From Acidobacteriota bacterium (lineage in GTDB: Bacteria; Acidobacteriota; Holophagae; Thermotomaculales; Thermotomaculaceae): 8,037 nt of DNA. Shown here in pieces: positions 1 to 6,060 of this stretch. The stretch lies in the NCBI GenBank assembly GCA_027038695.1, contig JALWHA010000274.1, positions 1 through 8,037 on the forward strand. Direction: 5' to 3'. Position 1 is the first letter of the stretch, and every line of letters starts with the position of its first letter. The position numbers and the translations under genes were made by a program. The notes under the pieces are model-generated. The model saw only the letters and a list, made by a program, of their open reading frames with translations. It was not told the origin of the DNA and searched no databases.

Positions 1-519
1 AGCGTGCAGGGTCTTTCCTGAAAGTGTTACAAATCTTTGTTTTTCAAATTTTATCACATACTTTATTCTTGCGGGTATTCCGCAGAGAGCTAACAATTTA
101 ACCGTTGTGCTTGCAGCGGTATTGCAGTCCCCTTTAAAAGGCGGGGATTTTTTTTGTGTATATTTGAAATTTTTGCTAATAAATTTTAAAACATTGTCAA
201 CGCATTGGTAGTATCCCTTTGATTTTGCTGAAATTGTTTCGGCAAAGAGTAGCAGGTTTTCGCTTGATTCTTTGTTTTTTTGAATCAGAGAAAGCAGGTT
301 TTTATCTTTAAACCTGAAAGGGTACCTTGCCTTGATTTTTAAAGGCCTATAGCTGACCTCAACCTTAATTTTGCCGTTTTTAAGTATATTGATACTGTAA
401 TTTGCGTTTGAATAATTTCTAACGGCCGGGGAGGGTTCGGATATATCGTAAAAGCATTTAACCGGTATTTGAGCTGAAAATACGTTGATTGTAAAAAACA
501 GAAAGATCAAGGCTTTCAT
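1..519 (-). CDS. Exported transglutaminase-like domain protein (3' end outside window)
   Basis: The visible part is 173 codons read leftward from an ATG at 519; the gene continues past the left edge. Residues 1-16 look like a signal peptide: Lys2, a hydrophobic run rich in Phe, Leu and Ile, then a VFSA|Q cleavage site. The C-terminal part resembles the transglutaminase/protease core superfamily: GDCNTAA with Cys132 as the likely nucleophile, then GIPARIKYV, then TLHA with His172 as the likely catalytic His. The Asp/Asn that would complete the triad lies outside the window. The protein probably acts in the periplasm or outside the membrane on proteins or peptides; many bacterial members are peptidases rather than crosslinkers, and the substrate is unknown. 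The ATG overlaps the nusB stop (ATGA), so it is probably translated by coupling with nusB. The fold is fairly sure, the function open. Confidence 0.75.
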   Translation of the reverse strand, partial: MKALIFLFFTINVFSAQIPVKCFYDISEPSPAVRNYSNANYSINILKNGKIKVEVSYRPLKIKARYPFRFKDKNLLSLIQKNKESSENLLLFAETISAKSKGYYQCVDNVLKFISKNFKYTQKKSPPFKGDCNTAASTTVKLLALCGIPARIKYVIKFEKQRFVTLSGKTLHA

Positions 520-926
520 TTTAATTCTTTGTTTATAGCGTCAAGTATTCCGTTAATGAATACCCCGCTTTCGCTGTCTCCGTACTTTTTCCCGATTTCA
601 ATTGCCTCATTGATAACTATAGGCGGGTCAAGTTCTTCAAATAATAATTCATAAGTTGCGAGCCTGAGGATATTTCTATCAATTACGGACATTCTTGAAA
701 GTTTCCAGTGCTGAGATTTAGATTCAATTGTTTTATCTATAGAGGTTCTTTTGGTTAATACATTTTTAAACAGTTTTTCCGCATAATCTTTTATCTTTTT
801 ACTGATTTTTGCTCTTTCCGGGTCTGCGTAGAAATTCCTGACTATATAATCAGGATTTAATCCCGTAACGTCGTAAGAATATAACATATACAACGCAAAT
901 TCTCTTGCTTTTCTTCTATTCCCCAT
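516..926 (-). CDS. nusB: Transcription antitermination factor NusB
   Basis: This 136-residue protein has the usual NusB length and is all-helical in character. It starts with the basic RRKAREFALYMLYSYD segment, the arginine-rich N-terminal helix of NusB that contacts boxA RNA. The C-terminal half carries the signature pattern around DRNILRLATYELLF (about residues 84-97), then PPIVINEAIEIGKKYGDSES and FINGILD. In known systems NusB pairs with NusE (S10) on boxA of rRNA leaders and holds RNA polymerase in an antitermination complex. A GGGGA Shine-Dalgarno sequence lies just upstream of the ATG at 926. The gene is divergent from priA and overlaps the following transglutaminase-like gene by 4 bases (ATGA). 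No ribH or other common nusB partner is in view. Identification is secure. Confidence 0.95.
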   Translation of the reverse strand: MGNRRKAREFALYMLYSYDVTGLNPDYIVRNFYADPERAKISKKIKDYAEKLFKNVLTKRTSIDKTIESKSQHWKLSRMSVIDRNILRLATYELLFEELDPPIVINEAIEIGKKYGDSESGVFINGILDAINKELK

Positions 927-948
927 AATTTCCCCTTTTTCGCAAGTG

Positions 949-963
949 ATTATATCATATAAT
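949..963. promoter_or_regulatory. Palindromic divergent -10 region between nusB and priA
   Basis: ATTATATCATATAAT is a perfect 7+1+7 palindrome, so it holds TATAAT on both strands: 958-963 toward priA and 954-949 toward nusB. Predicted starts would lie near 970 and near 942, giving very short leaders. On the nusB side the Shine-Dalgarno sequence would be retained. On the priA side the start would fall at or within the GAGGGG at 968-973. No good -35 hexamer is visible in either direction, which weakens the call. The intergenic space is only 59 bp, so both genes must be served from here or from the neighbouring coding sequence. Confidence 0.45.
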
Positions 964-985
964 TAAAGAGGGGAATAAAAACTCT

Positions 986-3388
986 ATGAAATACTATAAA
1001 ATCGCTATTCCGGAAATAAAGAAAACTTATACCTTTTTTTCAGAGAAAGAGGTTAACGTAGGTTATTTTTGTGCCGTTAAGGTAAGAAATAAGCAGTATA
1101 TGGGAATTGTTGTCGAAAATGATAGAGAGGTCAATCCCGATATAAAGTATAACGGTATTGTTTCAGTACACGGGGAATTTCCCCCTCTTGGAGAAGAATA
1201 TGTAGAGTTTATTAAAACCATATCTTCATATTATTTTGTAGATTGTGCCGTTTTCTTTTCAATTGCCTTTCCGTCTAAAATGTTTAAAGGCACGGAATTA
1301 GCCTATTGTCTAACTTCGGAAAAGGTTGGTTTGTTTTTAACTGACGATGAATTAAAAGTGATTGCGATTTTAGAGAAAGGACCTATGAAAGTCAAAGAAT
1401 TAAAAAAATACATAGGTCGGGGGGAAATAACAGGCATTTTAAAAAACCTTGAAAAATTGGGACTGATAAAGAAAGAGGTTGTGAACCCTTTTAAAAGAAC
1501 GGAAACTGTTAAAAGAAAAGCGGTAAGCCTGCTAAACATCCCCGATAAGGACGAGTTGGCAAAAATTAAAAAAAGAAGCCCAGCGCAGCACAGGATACTT
1601 GAATATCTTATTAAAAATAGAGGCATTAATTTTTTCCTTGTATCGGAATTGTCCGATAGGCTTAAAGTGTCGTCTTCTTCCTTTGAATCTCTCTCTCAAA
1701 AAGGGTATGTAAAGGTGTTTTACGATTACCCTTCTTTGGTAAGAGAACACCCCCATCTGAAAGAGATAATCACCTTAACCGATTACCAGAAAGAATTTGT
1801 TGACGAGTTTTTATCTTCAAAAAAGGGAACTTATTACCTTTTCGGGGTGACAGGTTCGGGGAAAACCGAGGTGTATTTAAGGTGTGCGGAATCGGTAATT
1901 AAAGAAGGGAAAACCGTTTTATACCTTGTGCCTGAAATAGGCTTGACCCCGGCCGCTATTTCGAGGTTGAAAGTCAGGTTCGGCAGGGATATTGCAATTC
2001 TACACTCAGGTTTAAGTTACGGGGAAAGGATATCAGAATGGATGAGGGTGTTAAACGGGAAAGTAAAAATCGTAGTGGGGACAAGGTCCGCTATATTTGC
2101 GCCTCTAAAAAATTTAGGTCTGATAATTATAGACGAAGAACATGACCATTCATATAAACAGGAAAATTTTCCCAAGTACAATGCCGTGCACTGTGCTCTG
2201 TTTCGCGGAAAGATAGAGAAAATCCCGGTAATTTTAGGGTCTGCTTCCCCTTCGGTTGAGAATTTTTACAATGCAAAAACAGGTAAGTATAAGCTTTATC
2301 AATTACCTCAAAGGGTCGGAGAATGGGGTTTTCCCGATGTTGAAATAGTGGATATGATGGATGAATTTAAAAAAAACAAAGGCAGAAAAAAGGTTTTTGC
2401 CGGGAAAACCGTTGCCAAGATCAAAGAGGTCGTAGAATCGGGTTATCAGGTTCTTGTTTTTGTTAACAGAAGAGGGTATGCGCCGTTTTTAATGTGCAGG
2501 AAATGCGGTTATATTGAAATGTGTCCTAATTGTTCGGTAAGTTTGACCGTACATTCCGAACCGGGTTCATACCCTTTACAGTGTCATTATTGTGGATACG
2601 GCAAAGAGATCCCCGATGTTTGCCCCGCATGCGGAGACAACTTTATTCAAATGATTGGATTCGGCACTCAAAGGATTGAAAAAAGACTAAAATCCTTGTT
2701 CCCGCAAGCGGTTATAGAGAGGGTGGACAGGGATACCGTTTCTTCAAAAAACGCTTTTGAAAGGTTTTCTACAAGAATGAACAAAAGGGAGATAGACATC
2801 GTTGTAGGCACTCAAATGATAGCCAAAGGCCACCATTTCCCCTTTTTAAAACTTTCGGTTGTGGTAGATGCGGATAGTTTGATCTCTTTTCCGGATTTCC
2901 GTTCAGCCGAAAGGGCATTCTCTTTATTTTTGCAGGTTGGAGGCAGGGCAGGCAGGGAATTTAAGGGAAGTGTTTTGGTTCAAACTTACAAAACTGAACA
3001 TTATTTATTTAATTATTTAAAAGAACACGACTATCTCTCTTTTTTTGAAAGGGAGATAAATTTTAGAAAAATGGCCTTGTATCCCCCTTTCGCAAAGATC
3101 ATTGTCGTTGAAATTAAAGGGAGCGACGAAGAAAAGGTTGAGGAATTGGCTAAAAAAATAGGCAATGACTTAAAGGAAAAGAATCATTATTCCGATATAA
3201 GAATTTTAGGGCCTGTTAAAGCCTCTCTTTACAAGGTACACAACAAATTCAGGTACCACATAATCCTGAAATCAACTGAAAGAAAAAAATTGAGGCATTT
3301 GTTTAAGGTAGCGGTATCTCCCTATTTGGAGCGAAGGCAATCCGCAATAGTAATAATTCCCGATTTTGACCCGTACTCTATAATGTGA
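986..3388 (+). CDS. priA: Primosomal protein N' (PriA), replication restart helicase
   Basis: This 800-residue superfamily 2 3'-5' DNA helicase recognises stalled or repaired forks and starts DnaB reloading. Its length is within the family range. The N-terminal ~100 residues match the 3' DNA-binding domain, followed by a winged-helix-like segment (about 115-165). Helicase motifs appear in order: Walker A GVTGSGKTE (287-295), GTRSAIFAP (365-373), Walker B DEEH (383-386) with the following HSYKQ, GSASPS (418-423), GTQMIAKGHHF (609-618) and the arginine-finger motif QVGGRAGR (650-657). Eight cysteines form the two zinc sites: C504/C507, C513/C516, C533/C536 and C546/C549. The ATG at 986 is preceded by GAGGGG at 968-973, with a somewhat long 12-base spacer. 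No residue expected for catalysis appears to be missing. It is transcribed away from nusB. Confidence 0.96.
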   Translation: MKYYKIAIPEIKKTYTFFSEKEVNVGYFCAVKVRNKQYMGIVVENDREVNPDIKYNGIVSVHGEFPPLGEEYVEFIKTISSYYFVDCAVFFSIAFPSKMFKGTELAYCLTSEKVGLFLTDDELKVIAILEKGPMKVKELKKYIGRGEITGILKNLEKLGLIKKEVVNPFKRTETVKRKAVSLLNIPDKDELAKIKKRSPAQHRILEYLIKNRGINFFLVSELSDRLKVSSSSFESLSQKGYVKVFYDYPSLVREHPHLKEIITLTDYQKEFVDEFLSSKKGTYYLFGVTGSGKTEVYLRCAESVIKEGKTVLYLVPEIGLTPAAISRLKVRFGRDIAILHSGLSYGERISEWMRVLNGKVKIVVGTRSAIFAPLKNLGLIIIDEEHDHSYKQENFPKYNAVHCALFRGKIEKIPVILGSASPSVENFYNAKTGKYKLYQLPQRVGEWGFPDVEIVDMMDEFKKNKGRKKVFAGKTVAKIKEVVESGYQVLVFVNRRGYAPFLMCRKCGYIEMCPNCSVSLTVHSEPGSYPLQCHYCGYGKEIPDVCPACGDNFIQMIGFGTQRIEKRLKSLFPQAVIERVDRDTVSSKNAFERFSTRMNKREIDIVVGTQMIAKGHHFPFLKLSVVVDADSLISFPDFRSAERAFSLFLQVGGRAGREFKGSVLVQTYKTEHYLFNYLKEHDYLSFFEREINFRKMALYPPFAKIIVVEIKGSDEEKVEELAKKIGNDLKEKNHYSDIRILGPVKASLYKVHNKFRYHIILKSTERKKLRHLFKVAVSPYLERRQSAIVIIPDFDPYSIM

Positions 3389-3389
3389 C

Positions 3390-3405
3390 GTAAAATTTTT
3401 TTTAC
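3390..3405 (+). terminator. Weak AT-only inverted repeat with T-run after priA
   Basis: GTAAAA-TTTT-TTTTAC begins two bases after the priA stop and contains an unbroken run of eight T. The stem has only one G:C pair, so it would be a poor intrinsic terminator. It is listed because it is the only candidate for ending priA transcription before the next gene pair. Confidence 0.2.
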
Positions 3406-3416
3406 ACTTCTTCTCC

Positions 3417-3444
3417 TTGATATCTAATTAAGCGGACATTTAAT
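3417..3444 (+). promoter_or_regulatory. Candidate sigma-70-type promoter for the 57-codon ORF and zinc-ribbon gene
   Basis: TTGATA (3417-3422) and TTTAAT (3439-3444) each match five of six consensus positions and are separated by 16 bases. Transcription would start near 3451, leaving a leader of about 107 bases before the ATG at 3558. In AT-rich DNA such matches occur by chance, so this rests on pattern and position only. I saw no recognisable riboswitch or attenuator in the leader. Confidence 0.4.
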
Positions 3445-3557
3445 TCTCTGTTGTTGTAATTTATAGAAAAATATAGGTTTATTTTTTTTATCGGAGATTT
3501 TAAAACGGTATGGGAAGTGCAGGTTTAGTTGATGAATAAAGTTTCTGGAGGCTGGTT

Positions 3558-3731
3558 ATGAAATTAAAATTTGAAGTCACAAAAGAGGGAAGAAAGCAGA
3601 TAATAATAGATTTAAATTCAGGAGAAGGAATGTACATTCCCCGAAGGAATGCTTTAAATGAGCGGGATTTTTCTATGGTAGGCGATTATAGGTATTTCGG
3701 AATTGAACGGCTTAATTATCAGAGGAGGTAA
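3558..3731 (+). CDS. Small basic protein of 57 residues, unrecognised
   Basis: An ATG at 3558 is preceded by GGAGG at 3547-3551 with a 6-base spacer, which is a strong ribosome binding site, and opens a 57-codon frame ending in TAA at 3729-3731. The protein starts MKLKFEVTKEGRKQ, has no membrane segment, signal peptide or cysteine, and is basic (8 Arg and 4 Lys against 8 acidic residues). A beta-strand-like N-terminal third (KLKFEV, QIIIDL) precedes an Arg/Tyr-rich C-terminal part (GDYRYFGIERLNYQRR). I do not recognise the family. The final codons, CAG AGG AGG, supply the Shine-Dalgarno sequence of the next gene, and the stop lies three bases before its ATG, so the two are probably co-translated. 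The good ribosome site and the coupling are the reasons to believe it is expressed. Confidence 0.6.
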   Translation: MKLKFEVTKEGRKQIIIDLNSGEGMYIPRRNALNERDFSMVGDYRYFGIERLNYQRR

Positions 3732-3734
3732 CAT

Positions 3735-4028
3735 ATGAGGAGTGAATTTATGAAAGATTCAACGGTTTACTTTGTCCTTTCCCTGTTTATAGGGTTGGTA
3801 ATAGTAATTCTTTCTTTGGCGTTAAATTCGCCTATCTTTCGTTCCGCTATGTATTTCGGGCTTGCAAGCGGTATTACCATATGCCTTTTAAGCCTTGCAG
3901 AGTTATACAAAATGCTTTTTATGAGAGAATGTCCGTTGTGCAGGAAAAAGGTGGATATTTCCTCGGAGAGATGTCCTCATTGCGGTTTTGAAATGAAAAA
4001 GAACAATGAGAATAACCGAAAACATTAA
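3735..4028 (+). CDS. Small membrane protein with two TM helices and a C-terminal zinc ribbon
   Basis: This 97-residue protein has hydrophobic segments at about 11-30 and 37-58, joined by a short loop (NSPIFRSA). A short zinc-ribbon tail follows: C66-P-L-C69 and, ten residues on, C80-P-H-C83. Positive residues at the N-terminus (R2, K7) and after the second helix (K59, R64, R70) suggest that both ends are cytoplasmic, so the ribbon would face the cytoplasm. The start at 3735 is chosen because AGAGGAGG lies 6 bases upstream, inside the end of the preceding small ORF; Met6 is an inferior alternative. Short treble-clef or ribbon tails on membrane hairpins occur in many unrelated small proteins and give no specific function. 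It is the second gene of a likely two-gene unit. Confidence 0.8.
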   Translation: MRSEFMKDSTVYFVLSLFIGLVIVILSLALNSPIFRSAMYFGLASGITICLLSLAELYKMLFMRECPLCRKKVDISSERCPHCGFEMKKNNENNRKH

Positions 4029-4122
4029 ATGGCTTAAGTACGGACGAGAGCTTTATTGTTAGACAGTTAAAATGGGGAAGTTGCCGAAAAAACCTTTTTG
4101 TGTTTTAAATTCAAGTTTGCGG

Positions 4123-4140
4123 AACTTTAACTTTAACTTT
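4123..4140. repeat. Triple tandem hexamer AACTTT
   Basis: Three exact head-to-tail copies of AACTTT are followed by a near-copy, CAATTT. The tract lies in the non-coding gap. It is too short to call a real microsatellite and could be chance in T-rich DNA. Confidence 0.5.
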
Positions 4141-4379
4141 CAATTTACCTATGTTTTTTTACTAACCCTCTTTTTTCACCGTTAAAACAGGCACTAATTT
4201 ATGCCGGATTTTCATATCTTTTTACTAATGTTTGTTTTTCAAAGCCTTGTTTAAAGTTTAAAAGGTAAGAATTTTACGCTGCATATTTTCATTGACCCTT
4301 TATTGTATATCCCTAACATAACTTTAATTCATTTCGTTTTTTTTTGATTTACCCCTATGTCTTATTTCGTAAAGAAAAG

Positions 4380-4407
4380 TTTACAGAGAAGGTGTTTGTA
4401 AAATAAT
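4380..4407 (+). promoter_or_regulatory. Candidate promoter of the pseudopilin-dprA-topA operon
   Basis: TTTACA (4380-4385) and AATAAT (4402-4407), 16 bases apart, each match five of six consensus positions. Transcription would start near 4414, about 100 bases before the ATG at 4515. The -10 element lies inside the first copy of a 12-bp direct repeat, an arrangement often seen where a regulator competes with RNA polymerase. The call is by pattern only. Confidence 0.4.
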
Positions 4408-4431
4408 TTTTACACCGTAGTAAAATAATTT
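4398..4431. repeat. Direct repeat GTAAAATAATTT x2, 22-bp period, possible operator
   Basis: Exact 12-bp copies lie at 4398-4409 and 4420-4431. The 22-base period is close to two helical turns, so a dimeric protein could bind both copies on one face of the DNA. The first copy covers the candidate -10 and the second lies just past the predicted start. The same stretch also has an imperfect hairpin, GGTG (4391-4394) with TAAAA (4399-4403) against TTTTACACC (4408-4416), with a 4-base bulge. Ten T at 4433-4442 follow, but they are too far from the stem for a classical terminator. Confidence 0.45.
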
Positions 4432-4514
4432 GTTTTTTTTTTAGATAGTTATTAAGTTGGGTTTTGGCATTCTTTGAGCAAACTAATAGGTTAAAAGGGT
4501 AAAAGGAGGCTCAA

Positions 4515-5030
4515 ATGAAATTAACGGAATTTCTTTTGTTTTTCGTTATAGTTTCCCTGACCGCTATGTCTTTTACCGGTTATCTAAATTCCCTCTCCGA
4601 TTCAAGGTTGAATGCAGCGTCGTTTAAGGTTTACTCTTTATTCGTTGAAGCCAAAAACATCGCTTTAAGGAACGGTTGTAACTGTGCCGTTGTTATTGAG
4701 AAAAAGGCTGAAGGCCATTACTTTACCGTAGTTAAAGACGGGAATTTTAACGGCGTAAGGTTCAGGGATTATTTGGCGGGTAAAGACTGTGAAGTAGGTA
4801 AAGGAGTAATCCTGGAAAAGGAATACCCGGGCGTTCAGGTTGAAAAAATCGCATTTTCAAGCAAAAGGGTTATCTCTTTTTCTCCTTATTTTACAAGCTC
4901 AAACGGGAGTATTTACTTAAAAACCGAAAAACAAAGCGACGGGATTTTTAGAATTAAAATTTACGGTAAGTCTTTTATTGTTAAACCGATAAAGATTTTT
5001 CCCGATAAAAGCGAGGTGGAATATGAATAA
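4515..5030 (+). CDS. FimT/GspH-like pseudopilin, without a visible prepilin leader
   Basis: This 171-residue protein opens with MKLTEFLLFFVIVSLTAMSF, a hydrophobic helix with Glu at position 5, like the mature N-terminus of type IV pilins (F-T-L-I-E). The next part, with EAKNIALRNG (45-54) before a beta-strand, matches the AR..AI.RNG pattern of FimT/GspH. The later strands SFSPYFTSSNGSIYL and IFRIKIYGKSFIV fit the GspH C-terminal domain. Cysteines are at 55, 57 and 92. The usual basic leader ending in Gly before the cleavage site is absent: an in-frame TAA at 4500-4502 and no start codon between it and 4515 exclude an upstream start. AAAGGAGG (4502-4509) supports the ATG. Such minor pilins act in type IV pili, DNA uptake or type II secretion. 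It overlaps dprA by 8 bases, which suggests a competence role by inference. Confidence 0.7.
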   Translation: MKLTEFLLFFVIVSLTAMSFTGYLNSLSDSRLNAASFKVYSLFVEAKNIALRNGCNCAVVIEKKAEGHYFTVVKDGNFNGVRFRDYLAGKDCEVGKGVILEKEYPGVQVEKIAFSSKRVISFSPYFTSSNGSIYLKTEKQSDGIFRIKIYGKSFIVKPIKIFPDKSEVEYE

Positions 5031-6060
5031 AAAAGAATTATTTTTATCTTTTCATTTACTAAAAGGCATTGGCTATAAAGAGAAAAACCGATTATTAATG
5101 AAGTTTAACTATAGTATTGAAGAGGTAATAAAATTTCTTTCAAAAAACGGGGAGTTGCTTTTACCCGTAAATTCGGCGAGGAAAATTATAGATTTTTGCG
5201 ATAGAAAAGAAATACAAATAATAGCAATTGATAGCGAATATTACCCGAAAAGGCTTAAAGAGATACAGGACCCGCCTGTTTGCCTGTTTGCAAAAGGGGA
5301 TATTGAAGTTTTAAAAGAGGATTTCCTCGCTTTTGTGGGAACGAGGCGCGCTACTCCGTACGGAATAAATGCAACCGAAAAGTTGATTTCAGATCTATCA
5401 GGCTTCAGAATAGGCATAGTCAGCGGTTTTGCAAACGGTATAGACTCTATCGCACATAAGAGTGCTTTAAAGTTCAATATGCCTACCGTTGCAGTATTCG
5501 GGTGCGGTGTTGATGTGGTATATCCTCGCAATAATTTAAAGTTGTATAAGAAAATTGTTGAACAGGGGTGCGTTATCTCGGAATTTATCCCGGGGACAAA
5601 GCCTAAACCCTTTCATTTTCCTGTAAGAAACAGGATAATTTCCGGAATATCTATGGGTATAGTGGTTGTTGAGGCAAGGGAAAAGTCAGGTTCTATGATA
5701 ACCTTAAATTGCGGATTAAATCAGGGCAGGGAAATTTTTGCCGTTCCGGGAAGGATATTTGATAAGGCTTCAATTGCAACAAATTCAAGCATAAAAAGGG
5801 GAGAGGCAAAACTTGTTTTATCAGGGGAAGATATAGTTGAAGAATTTTCTTTTGTTGCAATTTCAGAAAAATCTGATAAATTTTTGAGGTTGAGCGATGA
5901 TTTTGTGGAGAAGTATCTATCTGACGAACCTAAATCGCTTGAAGATTTGATAGAGGAATGCGGATTGGATTACGGTGCGTTGATTACCAGGTTGTCGTAC
6001 CTGGAGATTGAAGGAAAGGTAATTAAAAACGGGTACAACCAATATATTAAGAGGGGATAA
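5023..6060 (+). CDS. dprA: DNA processing protein DprA
   Basis: This 345-residue protein has the normal DprA length and domain order. An N-terminal SAM/HhH-like region includes LLKGIGYKEKNRLL (12-25). The Rossmann-like core has GTRR (106-109), SGFANGID (134-141), FGCGVDVVYP (159-168), FPVRNRIISG (199-208) and EAREKSGS (217-224). A C-terminal winged helix follows (about 295-343). DprA binds incoming single-stranded DNA in the cytoplasm and loads RecA during natural transformation; it is also found in many species not known to be transformable. The core motif usually written GTN.LI..GA reads ATNSSIKRGEA (252-262) here, a mild divergence. The ATG lies inside the end of the pseudopilin gene (8-base overlap) after GAGGTGG at 5013-5019, and its TAA overlaps the topA ATG. 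Confidence 0.95.
   Translation: MNKKELFLSFHLLKGIGYKEKNRLLMKFNYSIEEVIKFLSKNGELLLPVNSARKIIDFCDRKEIQIIAIDSEYYPKRLKEIQDPPVCLFAKGDIEVLKEDFLAFVGTRRATPYGINATEKLISDLSGFRIGIVSGFANGIDSIAHKSALKFNMPTVAVFGCGVDVVYPRNNLKLYKKIVEQGCVISEFIPGTKPKPFHFPVRNRIISGISMGIVVVEAREKSGSMITLNCGLNQGREIFAVPGRIFDKASIATNSSIKRGEAKLVLSGEDIVEEFSFVAISEKSDKFLRLSDDFVEKYLSDEPKSLEDLIEECGLDYGALITRLSYLEIEGKVIKNGYNQYIKRG

Larger units (their letters stand above)
4029..4514. other. 486-bp AT-rich gap without a convincing gene
   Basis: No frame on either strand gives an ORF with a ribosome site. The plus strand is T-rich, with T runs at 4154-4160, 4171-4176, 4337-4345 and 4433-4442, whereas the flanking plus-strand genes are purine-rich. 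In this respect it resembles the minus-strand gene region at 1-926. Short repeats are present: AACTTT three times in tandem (4123-4140), TTTTTACTAA at 4156-4165 and 4219-4228, and the GTAAAATAATTT pair at 4398-4431. Possible promoter pieces include TTGACC (4292-4297) with TAACAT (4314-4319) and the better pair at 4380-4407. It may hold a long 5' leader, a small RNA or a decayed gene; the sequence does not decide. Confidence 0.6.

Noticed and set aside
1034..1040. Seven-T run near the start of priA, considered as a phase-variation or slippage site.
   Set aside because: The run is short, priA is not a contingency-type gene, and such runs are common in this AT-rich sequence.
1303..1756. Two minus-strand open frames (1303-1626 and 1532-1756) opposite priA.
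   Set aside because: They lie wholly inside a clear priA reading frame, show no family motif and have no ribosome site; they are shadows.
3389..3557. Leader before the 57-codon ORF, considered as a riboswitch.
   Set aside because: No conserved riboswitch core or strong GC-containing stem could be recognised by eye.
4162..4215. Minus-strand 17-codon frame starting MKIRHKLV in the non-coding gap.
   Set aside because: It has no Shine-Dalgarno sequence, stops lie just upstream, and the length is expected by chance in AT-rich DNA.
4245..4265. Partly symmetric CCTTGTTTAAAGTTTAAAAGG, considered as a terminator or operator.
   Set aside because: The outer stem is only four pairs, the inner part is AT-only with a bulge, and no T-run follows it.
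4292..4319. TTGACC-N16-TAACAT as an alternative promoter for the pseudopilin operon.
   Set aside because: The -10 match is only four of six and it lies about 190 bases upstream; the pair at 4380-4407 is better placed and matches more evenly.
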